Below, in pieces: positions 1 to 5,865 of a stretch of 5,893 nucleotides of DNA. Positions within the stretch are counted from its first letter, which is position 1. The number at the start of each line of letters is the position of its first letter. The position numbers were made by a program, and so were the translations under genes. The notes under the pieces were generated by a model. The model searched no databases. It saw only the letters and a list, made by a program, of their open reading frames with translations, and was not told where the DNA came from. This DNA is from CALFMR01 sp035550595 (lineage in GTDB: Bacteria; Acidobacteriota; Vicinamibacteria; Vicinamibacterales; SCN-69-37), in the NCBI GenBank assembly GCA_035550595.1, contig DASZOV010000094.1, positions 1 to 5,893 of the forward strand, in the 5' to 3' direction.

Positions 1-41
1 ACGGCGAGCGCGGCGCCGGCAACGAAGAGTGACCGAAGCAT
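1..41 (-). CDS. Start of an exported protein, cut by the window edge
   Basis: An ATG at 41 on the minus strand opens a frame that runs off the left edge after 13 complete codons: MLRSLFVAGAALA. One Arg after Met-Leu followed by a small-residue hydrophobic run looks like the n- and h-regions of a Sec signal peptide, so the product is probably exported. A GAGGGG stretch lies immediately upstream (44-49), close to the ATG but usable as a ribosome binding site. The start is 55 nt past the folC stop on the same strand, so it is plausibly the next gene of the operon. Too little is visible to name a family, and the short frame could be chance; the combined start, purine-rich site and hydrophobic opening make it likely real. 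Confidence 0.5.
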   Translation of the reverse strand, partial: MLRSLFVAGAALA

Positions 42-96
42 GACCCCTCGACCGAACGAAACGGGCGCGGCGCCGGCCGGCACCGCTCGAAGCCTA
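42..96 (-). other. Gap after folC with a GC-rich palindrome
   Basis: This gap separates the folC stop from the next leftward start. It contains a 20-nt near-palindrome at 67-86, with 8-bp arms around GGCC and one G-U pair in the minus-strand RNA. No T-tract follows it, so it is not a convincing intrinsic terminator. It could be an intercistronic RNA hairpin or simply GC-rich sequence. Confidence 0.3.
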
Positions 97-1374
97 TCAC
101 GAGACATGCGCACGCACGTCGCCCGCGAGATAGAGCGATCCGGCGACGACAACTGGCGATCCGGCCGCCGCAGCGCGGCGGATGGCCGCGATCGGATCAG
201 GTGCGGTCGACACCGGCAAGTCTGGCGCGACACGCGACGCGGCGAGCGCGAGATCCTCGGGTCGCGCGGCCCGCGGCGTCTCCGGCGCCGTGCAAACGAA
301 ACACGACGCGGCCGGCGCGAGCGCGGTCAGGATCGTGTCGATCTGCTTGTCGTGCATGATCGCGACGACGAACGGCAAGCGCTGCCCGTACGTCTCGAGC
401 ACGTAGGAGGCGAGCGCGCGCGCGCCAGCCGGATTGTGCGCGCCGTCGATCAGAATCTCGCCCGCGGCGCTCCGCACGAGCTCGAGTCGTCCGGGCCAGA
501 CGACATCTTCGATCGCCGTTCGGATGGCAGCCTCGTCAATCGCGAACCTGCCAGTCTCATCGAGCGCCTCGAGAAGCCGGATCGCCGCCCGCGCGTTGTC
601 GATCTGATGGCGGCCGCGCAGCGCCAGCCGTAACCCGTCATAGCGCCGGCGTGGCGTCGTCAACGTGACCACCGCCTGTCCGGCATCCATCGTGATCGAC
701 TCGACGGCGACGTCAGCGGCACGAAGGAGGCGCGCACCGCGTTCCTCGCACGTCTCCGAGACGATCGTCTCGACCGCCGGCGGATTCGGCGCGAGGACGA
801 CGAGGCCGTTCGGCTTGATGACGCCGGCCTTCTCGCGCGCGATGGCCTCGATCGTGTGGCCAAGGAACGCCTCGTGGTCGAAGTCCACGGCCGTGATCGC
901 AACGGCCACCGACGAGACGACGTTCGTCGCGTCGAGCCGGCCGCCCAGGCCGACTTCGAGCACGGCCACGTCGACGCGTGCCTCGCGGAAGACGTCGAGC
1001 GCCAGGGCTGTCGTCGCCTCGAAGAAACTCGGCGGCGCGGGCAGCGCGGCCGAAGCAGCCAGGACGCGGCGGGCGGCGGCATCGAACGTCTCGGTCGTGA
1101 TGTCGCGACCGTCGATGGCGAATCGCTCTTCGAGTGCGACGAGATGAGGAGACGTGTAGCGGCCCGTGCGCAATCCAGCCGCACGCAGGCCGCGGTCGAG
1201 CATCGCGGTGACCGATCCCTTGCCGTTCGTGCCTGCGACGACGATCGAGGGAAACGCGCGATCGGGCCGGCCGAGCGCGTCGACGAGGGCCCGGATCTGG
1301 TCGAGGCCGAGCTTGATGCCGATCTGCTCGAGCGACAGGAGCGCGGCGCGCGCGTCAGGCGTCGGGCTCGTCAC
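97..1374 (-). CDS. folC: Bifunctional folylpolyglutamate synthase / dihydrofolate synthase
   Basis: FolC is an ATP-dependent cytoplasmic Mur-ligase-family enzyme that adds glutamate to dihydropteroate and to reduced folates. The 425-residue product is the usual family length. Visible motifs are the P-loop GTNGKGS (48-54), TSPHL (74-78), LEVGLGGRLDATN (139-151), IAREKAGVIKP (178-188, whose K182 matches the lysine usually carbamylated), GRHQIDNARAA (254-264), WPGRLE (293-298), DGAHNP (310-315) and the C-terminal GSLYLAG (412-418). The start is GTG at 1374, before the typical LEQIGIKLGLD opening; no Shine-Dalgarno precedes it. It lies inside the end of accD with a 20-nt overlap, suggesting translational coupling. 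Whether dihydrofolate synthase activity is retained cannot be judged from motifs alone; the assignment to FolC is firm. Confidence 0.96.
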   Translation of the reverse strand: MTSPTPDARAALLSLEQIGIKLGLDQIRALVDALGRPDRAFPSIVVAGTNGKGSVTAMLDRGLRAAGLRTGRYTSPHLVALEERFAIDGRDITTETFDAAARRVLAASAALPAPPSFFEATTALALDVFREARVDVAVLEVGLGGRLDATNVVSSVAVAITAVDFDHEAFLGHTIEAIAREKAGVIKPNGLVVLAPNPPAVETIVSETCEERGARLLRAADVAVESITMDAGQAVVTLTTPRRRYDGLRLALRGRHQIDNARAAIRLLEALDETGRFAIDEAAIRTAIEDVVWPGRLELVRSAAGEILIDGAHNPAGARALASYVLETYGQRLPFVVAIMHDKQIDTILTALAPAASCFVCTAPETPRAARPEDLALAASRVAPDLPVSTAPDPIAAIRRAAAAGSPVVVAGSLYLAGDVRAHVS

Positions 1375-2251
1375 CGGTGGGAACGGCGGTCGCCGACGGC
1401 GTGGATCGCGGGCCGACGCCGAGCAGGCGCAGGGACCGCGCCACGGTGGCCTTCAACTCGCGCCGATCGACGACGAGGTCGATGAAGCCCTTGTCGAGCA
1501 GGAACTCGCTGCGTTGAAAGCCCTCCGGCAGTTTCTGCCGGATCGTCTGCTCGATGACGCGCGGGCCGGCGAAGCCGATGAGCGCCTTTGGCTCGGCGAT
1601 GTTCAGGTCGCCGAGCATCGCGAAGCTCGCCGTGACGCCGCCCGTCGTCGGGTCGGTCAGGATGGAGAGATAGGGGAGGCTGGCGCGATCGAGCCGGCCG
1701 AGCGCGGCGCTGATCTTCGCCATCTGCATGAGCGAGAGCGTGCCTTCCATCATGCGCGCCCCGCCCGAGCACGAGACGACGATGAGCGCAGCGCGTTCCG
1801 CGCAGGCCCGTTCGGCCGCGCGCGTGATTTTCTCGCCCACGACGACGCCCATGCTGCCGCCGATGAAGCTGTACTCCATCGCGGCGACGACCGCCGGCAG
1901 TCCTTCAATCGTGCCCGAGCCGACGATGATGGCGTCGTTCAGACCGGTAGAGGCAATCGCCTTCGACAACCGATCACGATACGCCTTCGTGTCCGTGAAC
2001 GTGAGCGGATCGGTCGAGCGCAATCCCGCGTCGTGCTCGGTCCAGCCACCGTCGAGCAGCATGCGCAGGCGATCGGCGGCCGACAGGCGGAAGTGATGCG
2101 CACACCGCGGACACACCGACAGGCTGGCGACGAGATCCTTGTTGTAGATCGCCTTGTTGCACGACGGACACTTGACCCACAGACCTTCCGGGACCCGGCT
2201 GGCTTGCTCGGGCGCCGCGATCGGCCGGCGGGCCTTCTTGAACCAGGCCAC
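1355..2251 (-). CDS. accD: Acetyl-CoA carboxylase carboxyltransferase subunit beta
   Basis: AccD pairs with AccA to form the carboxyltransferase that moves CO2 from biotinylated AccB to acetyl-CoA, giving malonyl-CoA for fatty acid synthesis. The 298 residues match the usual ~300. The start MAWFKKARRP is the classic AccD N-terminus and fixes the GTG at 2251. A four-cysteine zinc ribbon follows (C28, C31, C47, C50, as CPSC and CPRC). The crotonase-fold core shows GGSMGVVVGE (131-140), the oxyanion-type SGGARMMEG (162-170), DPTTGGVTASFAMLGD (200-215) and GPRVIEQTIRQKLPEG (229-244). The last ~20 residues are a variable Pro/Ser/Thr tail. It lies 92 bp after the kinase gene and overlaps folC; accD-folC adjacency is also known in other bacteria such as E. 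coli. accA is not in the window. Confidence 0.97.
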   Translation of the reverse strand: MAWFKKARRPIAAPEQASRVPEGLWVKCPSCNKAIYNKDLVASLSVCPRCAHHFRLSAADRLRMLLDGGWTEHDAGLRSTDPLTFTDTKAYRDRLSKAIASTGLNDAIIVGSGTIEGLPAVVAAMEYSFIGGSMGVVVGEKITRAAERACAERAALIVVSCSGGARMMEGTLSLMQMAKISAALGRLDRASLPYLSILTDPTTGGVTASFAMLGDLNIAEPKALIGFAGPRVIEQTIRQKLPEGFQRSEFLLDKGFIDLVVDRRELKATVARSLRLLGVGPRSTPSATAVPTGDEPDA

Positions 2252-2257
2252 TCCGGG

Positions 2258-2286
2258 ACTCTACTGGCTCGCGCCGACCGGGGCAA
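2258..2286 (-). promoter_or_regulatory. Candidate promoter in front of accD
   Basis: On the minus strand TTGCCC (2281-2286) and TAGAGT (2258-2263) are separated by 17 bp, each matching 4 of 6 bases of the sigma70 consensus. The -10 hexamer ends 6 nt before the accD GTG, so initiation here would give a leaderless or near-leaderless accD mRNA. AGAG inside the hexamer could alternatively act as a weak Shine-Dalgarno for read-through transcripts from the kinase gene. The rest of the 92-bp gap (2252-2343) holds nothing else I can recognise. Confidence 0.4.
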
Positions 2287-2343
2287 GTCCACACGCGCGT
2301 CCGAATGACCGACGGACCTGGCGCACGCGGATCGGATCGCGGC

Positions 2344-2973
2344 TCACGGACGCAGGCGCGGCACGAAGTACTGCGTGCCGTGCCCCATGGCGGCGATCTG
2401 ACGCAGGAGTTCGTCGACGGCCTCATCGCCCCACGCGAGATCGACCTGCGACGTCTCGACGACGAGCAGCGGCGTCGCGCTGTAGTGAAAGAAGAAGTGG
2501 TTGTAGGCTTCGTTCAGTTCAGCGAGGTCGACGGCCGACGGCGGTTCGTTGCCTCGTCGTCCGCGGTTCTGACGCTCGAGCGCCGACGTCGGCGCCTGGA
2601 GATAGACGACGATGTCGGGCAGCGGGACGTCGCGGGCGAGGAGCTCGAACAGCCGTTGATAGATGAAGAGCTCGTTGTCGTCGAGCGTCATGAACGCGTA
2701 GATGCGATCGCGCTCGAACAGGTAGTCGCAGACCGTGATCTGATTGAAGAGGTTGCGCTGGCGGAACGCCTGCATCTGCCGGTGGCGCGCGAGCGTGAAG
2801 AACAACTGCGCTTGGAACGCCGCGCCCGGACGACCGGCGTGGAAATCGGGGAGAAACGGATTCTCCGGGTCGTCGAGCACGACGGTCGCGCCAATCCGTG
2901 CGCCGAGCCGCTCGGCGAGCGTCGTCTTGCCGAGGCCCGTGGGACCTTCGATCGCCAAATAGCGAAAGTCCAA
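2344..2973 (-). CDS. Deoxynucleoside kinase family protein
   Basis: This is a predicted soluble kinase of the deoxynucleoside kinase (dNK/dGK/dAK) family, transferring phosphate from ATP to the 5'-OH of a deoxynucleoside in dNTP salvage. The 209-residue length fits. It opens with a beta strand and P-loop, LAIEGPTGLGKTT (6-18). DYLFERDRIYAFMTLDDNE (83-101) matches the family region in which the Asp/Glu-Arg pair contacts the substrate 5'-OH; here the pair reads Glu87-Arg88, with DR following. DIVVYLQAP (120-128) and the basic lid ALERQNRGRR (131-140) come next. TTG at 2973 is the only start that keeps the first beta strand intact; there is no Shine-Dalgarno, but TATACT lies 8 nt upstream. The motifs do not settle purine or pyrimidine specificity. 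It is the first leftward gene before accD and is divergent from the HEAT-cyclophilin gene. Confidence 0.88.
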   Translation of the reverse strand: MDFRYLAIEGPTGLGKTTLAERLGARIGATVVLDDPENPFLPDFHAGRPGAAFQAQLFFTLARHRQMQAFRQRNLFNQITVCDYLFERDRIYAFMTLDDNELFIYQRLFELLARDVPLPDIVVYLQAPTSALERQNRGRRGNEPPSAVDLAELNEAYNHFFFHYSATPLLVVETSQVDLAWGDEAVDELLRQIAAMGHGTQYFVPRLRP

Positions 2974-2981
2974 GATGGCGA

Positions 2982-2987
2982 AGTATA
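2982..2987 (-). promoter_or_regulatory. -10-like hexamer for the kinase gene
   Basis: TATACT on the minus strand matches TATAAT at 5 of 6 positions and ends 8 nt before the TTG start. Transcription would begin at or next to the start codon, giving a leaderless mRNA. No recognisable -35 occurs 16-18 bp upstream, where the sequence is GC-only. Confidence 0.42.
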
Positions 2988-3022
2988 GCAGCGGCCCGCG
3001 GCGAGGCGCCGAACCGCTGCGC

Positions 3023-3028
3023 TACGAT
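3023..3028 (+). promoter_or_regulatory. -10-like hexamer for the HEAT-cyclophilin gene
   Basis: TACGAT on the plus strand fits TAnnnT and ends 6 nt before the ATG at 3035. There is no purine-rich ribosome binding site in between, which again points to a leaderless mRNA. No -35 hexamer is evident. This element and the oppositely directed TATACT share the 61-bp divergent spacer. Confidence 0.35.
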
Positions 3029-3034
3029 ACCCGC

Positions 3035-5326
3035 ATGGCACGAAGACGCCTTGGATTCTCGATCGTCTGGCTTGCGGTGGCCGCTGCGGCCGCGGCGATC
3101 GGCGCCGGTTGCAAGTCCGTCCCCACGACGCCCGCCGAGACGACACCGGCGAAGCCGCCGGCATCGCTCGATACGAAGATTGCCTGGACGCTGCGGCTCG
3201 AGCAGCAGCGCGTGTTGCGCGATCCGGACGTGACGCCGCCGGCGCCTCGTCCGGCGGGCACGCCTCGCGCGAATGCGTTGCGTCCCGCGGCGGATCCGGA
3301 TCTCGTCGCGCTGTCACTGGATCCGTCAGCCGCGCTGCGGCGCCGGGCCGTGCTCGCGATTGGCCGCGTCGGATTGTCCGAGGGCATGCCCGCGCTCATC
3401 GATGCGCTCACGGACAGCGAGCCCGACGTACGCGCCATGGCGGCGTTCGCGCTCGGCCTCGCCGGCCGCGCCGACACGATCGCGACGCTGGAGCACGCGC
3501 TGACCGACGAGGTGCCCGTCGTGCGGGCGCGCGCGATGGACGCGATTGGTCTCATCGCCGATCGCTGCCGGGCGGATACGAGCGCATGCGGTGCGCCCGC
3601 GCCGGCCGCGTCCGAGCCCGCAACGGCCGCACCAGCGCAGGCTGGCGGCGCGGCGTCCTCTCAGCCATCGACGCCGCCCGCGAGTCAGGCGCCGGCGACC
3701 GTTGACCTCAGCGCCGCTGCCTCGGCGGTCGCGCAGGCGGCCGCCGGGTGCGGGCCAATCCTCGCCGCGCTCGCTCCCGATGCAACCGACGTTTCGCCCG
3801 AGGCCGATGCCTGCCGCGCCGCGCTCTTCGCGCTCGCACGCCTTGGGCAGTACGACGCGCTCGCGCGCGTCGCGCTCGACGCGTCTGGACAGCCGGCGTC
3901 GACGTGGTGGCCGGTCGCCTCCGCGCTCGCGCGGGTCAACGACCGGCGCGCGGCCGCTGCACTTCGTGCGTTGGCCGCAACGCCAACGACCGACACGCGC
4001 GTGTTCGCGCTTGGTGGTCTGGCGGCGGTCAAGGATGCCGGAACCGCCGGCCTTGCGCGTCCCATCGCGCTCGACGCGGCCGCCGCGTTGCCGCTGCGCG
4101 CTGCCGCGGTCCGGGCACTCGGATCTGTCGGCGGGCAGGACGCGACCGCCGCGTTGCTGCAACTGCTCTCGACGCCCGATCTTCCCGTGCCCTTGCACCT
4201 GGCTGTCATCGCGGCTCTCGGCCAGACGCGCTCGCGCTCCGCCTTCGATCCGCTGCTCGACTGGTTAACGGCGCCCAACCCCGCCGTCCGCGCCGCGACG
4301 ATGCGATCACTCGCTGCGATCGATCCCGATGCGTTCCTGACGGTGCAGGCCAGCCTCGGGTCCGACGCCGACTGGTCCGTGCGCGCGGCGCTGGCGTCGG
4401 TGCTCGGCGGTCTGTCAGCGGATCGCGTGACGGCGGCAATCGAGGATCTCGTCACTGATGCTGACGCGCGCGTCCACGGTCCGGCGCTCGAGGCGCTCGT
4501 CGCCGTTCACGCACCCGACGCGACGTCGCGTCTCTTCGCCGCGCTCGAAGCCGGCGACGTCGCCGAGCGAGCGACCGCGGCCGAGCTCGTCGGCCGCACT
4601 CGTCCCGATGGCGGCGCGGCGCGGCTCGTGGCGGCGTACGAACGCGGCCTGGCCGATGGAACCGGTGACGCGCGTGACGCCGTCGTGTCAGCACTCGCGC
4701 AGTACAGCCACGCCGACGCCGAGCCGACCTGGCGCAAGGCGCTCGCCGATCCGGCCTGGTCGGTTCGTGTGCACGCCGCCCGGCTCCTGCGCGACGCTGG
4801 TGTCTCCGATGCCGCGCCCGAGCGTCCCGCGCCACTCCGGCAGCCGGCCTCGTTCTTTTCATCGGATGCGCTCCTGCACCCGGCGTATTCGCCGCACGCG
4901 TTCGTCGAGACGTCGCACGGCACGATCGAGATCGAGTTGAACGTCGTCGATGCGGGCGTGACGTCGTTGAACTTCATCGCGCTCGCGCGCGCCGGGTTCT
5001 TCAACGGCACGCGGATTCACCGCGTCGTGCCCGGCGTGCTCGTGCAGGGCGGCGATCCGCGCGGCGACGGCACGGGCGGGCCGGGATATGCGCTCGTCGA
5101 CGAGCTCAGCCCGCGTCCGTTCGTGCGCGGCACGGTCGGCATGGCGCTCGCTGGACCGGACACGGGCGGCAGCCAGTGGTTCGTCACGCTCGTGCCGCAG
5201 CCGCAACTCGACGCGAAGTACACGGTGTTCGGCCACGTGGTGCGTGGCTGGGACGTACTGGATCAGGTTGCGCCCTGGGACGCGATTGAGCGGGTGCGGA
5301 TCTGGGACGGCGCGTCGTTCGAGTGA
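3035..5326 (+). CDS. HEAT-repeat lipoprotein with C-terminal cyclophilin domain
   Basis: The product is 763 residues from the ATG at 3035. That start is preferred over an in-frame ATG at 2975 because it places MARRRLGFSIVWLAV and an Ala-rich h-region directly before GAGC, a lipobox-like site with Cys26 as the probable lipidated residue. Helical HEAT-like repeats (for example LRRRAVLAIGRVG near 101-113 and VRAMAAFALGLAG) cover ~87-176. A low-complexity Ala/Pro/Ser/Thr insert spans ~178-240, and repeats resume over ~240-600. From ~621 to the end is a cyclophilin peptidyl-prolyl isomerase domain: GTIEIEL, FNGTRIHRVVPGV, QGGDPRGDGTGGPGY, GSQWFVTL, LDAKYTVFGHV. By alignment to human CypA, Arg55 (R663), Gln63 (Q671) and Phe113 (F716) are kept, while Phe60, Trp121 and His126 are V668, Q724 and Y729. 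It probably folds or scaffolds envelope proteins; the partner is unknown. Confidence 0.88.
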   Translation: MARRRLGFSIVWLAVAAAAAAIGAGCKSVPTTPAETTPAKPPASLDTKIAWTLRLEQQRVLRDPDVTPPAPRPAGTPRANALRPAADPDLVALSLDPSAALRRRAVLAIGRVGLSEGMPALIDALTDSEPDVRAMAAFALGLAGRADTIATLEHALTDEVPVVRARAMDAIGLIADRCRADTSACGAPAPAASEPATAAPAQAGGAASSQPSTPPASQAPATVDLSAAASAVAQAAAGCGPILAALAPDATDVSPEADACRAALFALARLGQYDALARVALDASGQPASTWWPVASALARVNDRRAAAALRALAATPTTDTRVFALGGLAAVKDAGTAGLARPIALDAAAALPLRAAAVRALGSVGGQDATAALLQLLSTPDLPVPLHLAVIAALGQTRSRSAFDPLLDWLTAPNPAVRAATMRSLAAIDPDAFLTVQASLGSDADWSVRAALASVLGGLSADRVTAAIEDLVTDADARVHGPALEALVAVHAPDATSRLFAALEAGDVAERATAAELVGRTRPDGGAARLVAAYERGLADGTGDARDAVVSALAQYSHADAEPTWRKALADPAWSVRVHAARLLRDAGVSDAAPERPAPLRQPASFFSSDALLHPAYSPHAFVETSHGTIEIELNVVDAGVTSLNFIALARAGFFNGTRIHRVVPGVLVQGGDPRGDGTGGPGYALVDELSPRPFVRGTVGMALAGPDTGGSQWFVTLVPQPQLDAKYTVFGHVVRGWDVLDQVAPWDAIERVRIWDGASFE

Positions 5327-5332
5327 GGATGG

Positions 5333-5359
5333 ACGCGGCGGCTCCGAGAGCCGCCGCGT
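5333..5359 (+). repeat. GC-rich hairpin just after the HEAT-cyclophilin stop
   Basis: Two perfect 11-nt arms (5333-5343 and 5349-5359) flank the loop CCGAG, starting 6 nt after the stop codon. No T-tract follows, so it is not a terminator by itself. It probably protects the mRNA 3' end or helps stall polymerase just before the terminator at 5368-5398. Confidence 0.6.
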
Positions 5360-5367
5360 GTCGAGAG

Positions 5368-5398
5368 AAAAAAAGGGGGCGACGATCGCCCCCTTTTT
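5368..5398. terminator. Bidirectional intrinsic terminator
   Basis: The perfect 8-bp stem GGGGGCGA / TCGCCCCC (5375-5382 with 5386-5393) has a CGA loop. It is flanked by seven A on the left and five T on the right. Read rightward it ends the HEAT-cyclophilin transcript with a U-tract; read leftward it ends the short Lys-rich gene with a seven-U tract. It serves two converging genes. Confidence 0.9.
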
Positions 5399-5418
5399 CT
5401 TCTAGCGGGAGGGCGTGC

Positions 5419-5472
5419 TTACCGCTTTTTGCCGCCCTTCTTCTTCCCGCCCTTGGCTGCTTTCTTCGCCAT
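5419..5472 (-). CDS. 17-residue Lys/Gly/Ala-rich basic micropeptide
   Basis: An ATG-to-TAA frame on the minus strand encodes MAKKAAKGGKKKGGKKR: eight Lys, one Arg, no acidic residue, otherwise Ala and Gly. The composition resembles Lys/Ala tails of histone H1-like or other nucleic-acid-binding bacterial proteins, so binding DNA, RNA or the ribosome is plausible but inferred. The gene-like setting is the main support. A strong purine-rich ribosome binding site lies 9 nt upstream, and a strong terminator stem begins 25 nt past the stop, so start, stop and terminator form a compact unit. It could alternatively be a chance frame in a GA-rich untranslated region, but ATG, AGGGGGGA spacing and terminator together argue against that. 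I do not recognise a named family. Confidence 0.62.
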   Translation of the reverse strand: MAKKAAKGGKKKGGKKR

Positions 5473-5480
5473 GTTCGTCG

Positions 5481-5488
5481 TCCCCCCT
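5481..5488 (-). promoter_or_regulatory. Ribosome binding site of the Lys-rich micropeptide
   Basis: AGGGGGGA on the minus strand sits 8-9 nt before the ATG at 5472, near-optimal spacing for a Shine-Dalgarno. It is the clearest ribosome binding site in the window and the main reason for accepting so short a gene. Confidence 0.6.
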
Positions 5489-5625
5489 TTCATCGTGAGG
5501 TAGTGCACAGGTGCTCAACCGTGCTGCGGCGCCGCGGCCTCTCGGCCCGCCCGGCCCGCACGCATGGCGTCCTGGCTTCGTCGCGAACGCGGCGCCGTCA
5601 CGGCGCGGCACGTCCGGCAACTCAC
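5489..5625 (-). other. GC-rich spacer upstream of the micropeptide gene
   Basis: No gene is supported here. Read leftward it joins the upstream terminator to the micropeptide ribosome binding site. It holds small hairpins: GCGCCG/CGGCGC with a TCA loop (5592-5606), and GGCC/GGCC around TCTC (5536-5547). I see no convincing -35/-10 pair; TTGAGC (minus strand, about 5514-5519) has no good -10 at the right distance. The micropeptide promoter is therefore unplaced: it may be weak or atypical, or expression may come from read-through of the 5626-5661 terminator. Confidence 0.4.
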
Positions 5626-5661
5626 AAAAAAAGGGCGCGGGCATCGCGATGCCTGCACCCT
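5626..5661 (-). terminator. Strong leftward intrinsic terminator
   Basis: On the minus strand a long hairpin (5632-5661; about 13 pairs including one G-U, one A-C mismatch, loop CGCG) is followed at once by seven T (5626-5632). In the rightward direction the hairpin has no T-tract, so it works on leftward transcripts only. No conventional gene ends just upstream of it, which makes it the 3' boundary of the candidate small RNA at ~5626-5822. Confidence 0.85.
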
Positions 5662-5822
5662 GGATGAATCACGCCGACGCGTCCAGAGCGGCGTCGTCGC
5701 CCCTGCGCGTGTGTCCGAAATCGCCTGCCGTCGTGATCCATGCGCATTGCCGAAAGAAACCGACCGACCGCTCGGTTGAGCAGTACCCCATGAATAGGCT
5801 GAGCCGGTTGCTCTCACGCAAG
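5626..5822 (-). ncRNA. Candidate orphan small RNA, about 195 nt
   Basis: The region is bounded by a near-consensus promoter ending at 5829 and a strong leftward intrinsic terminator, predicting a discrete transcript of about 195 nt. It contains local hairpin potential: TTGC/GCAA around GTGAGA near the 5' end, AACCGA/TCGGTT in the middle, and ACGCCG/CGGCGT (minus strand) before the terminator. The only open frame, 40 codons from an ATG at 5791 to 5669, has no Shine-Dalgarno and no recognisable protein character. I do not recognise a 6S, tmRNA, SRP or riboswitch signature. Alternatives are a long leader that attenuates transcription into the downstream Lys-rich gene, or an mRNA for the 40-residue frame. 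Confidence 0.5.
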
Positions 5823-5828
5823 ATGTAG

Positions 5829-5856
5829 ATTATGGACGAGTTCGGAAGACTGTCAA
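5829..5856 (-). promoter_or_regulatory. Near-consensus sigma70-type promoter reading leftward
   Basis: On the minus strand TTGACA (5851-5856, perfect -35) and CATAAT (5829-5834, 5 of 6 for the -10) are separated by 16 bp. The predicted transcription start is near 5822. It is by far the best promoter in the window and lies in a locally AT-richer stretch, as expected for a strongly expressed transcript. Confidence 0.75.
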
Positions 5857-5865
5857 GCACAAAGT

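Noticed and set aside
8..77. A 13-bp direct repeat, GCGCGGCGCCGGC, at 8-20 and 65-77
   Set aside because: Such GC-only words recur by chance at this base composition, and nothing suggests an attachment site or mobile element.
1166..2308. A 380-codon plus-strand open frame antisense to accD and folC
   Set aside because: It is an Arg/Ala/Asp-rich shadow typical of high-GC genes; the opposite strand encodes unmistakable AccD and FolC.
2975..3034. A 20-codon N-terminal extension of the HEAT-cyclophilin frame from an ATG at 2975
   Set aside because: It would bury the signal peptide behind 20 polar residues and overlap the kinase promoter region; the ATG at 3035 gives a proper export signal.
3326..4198. 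A 290-codon minus-strand open frame antisense to the HEAT repeats
   Set aside because: It has Arg/Gly-rich shadow composition with no motif and no ribosome binding site, opposite a coherent repeat protein.
5402..5644. An 80-codon minus-strand frame overlapping the Lys-rich micropeptide in another frame
   Set aside because: It starts inside the upstream terminator hairpin, lacks a ribosome binding site and has a random GC-rich composition.
5669..5791. A 40-codon minus-strand frame (and a GTG-started 64-codon version from 5860) inside the candidate small RNA
   Set aside because: There is no Shine-Dalgarno, no recognisable protein features, and the longer start lies inside the promoter. Kept only as an alternative explanation.
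5626..5822. The candidate RNA as a 6S RNA
   Set aside because: The length fits, but the 5' and 3' ends do not pair into the long closing stem expected of 6S and no central open bubble is evident.
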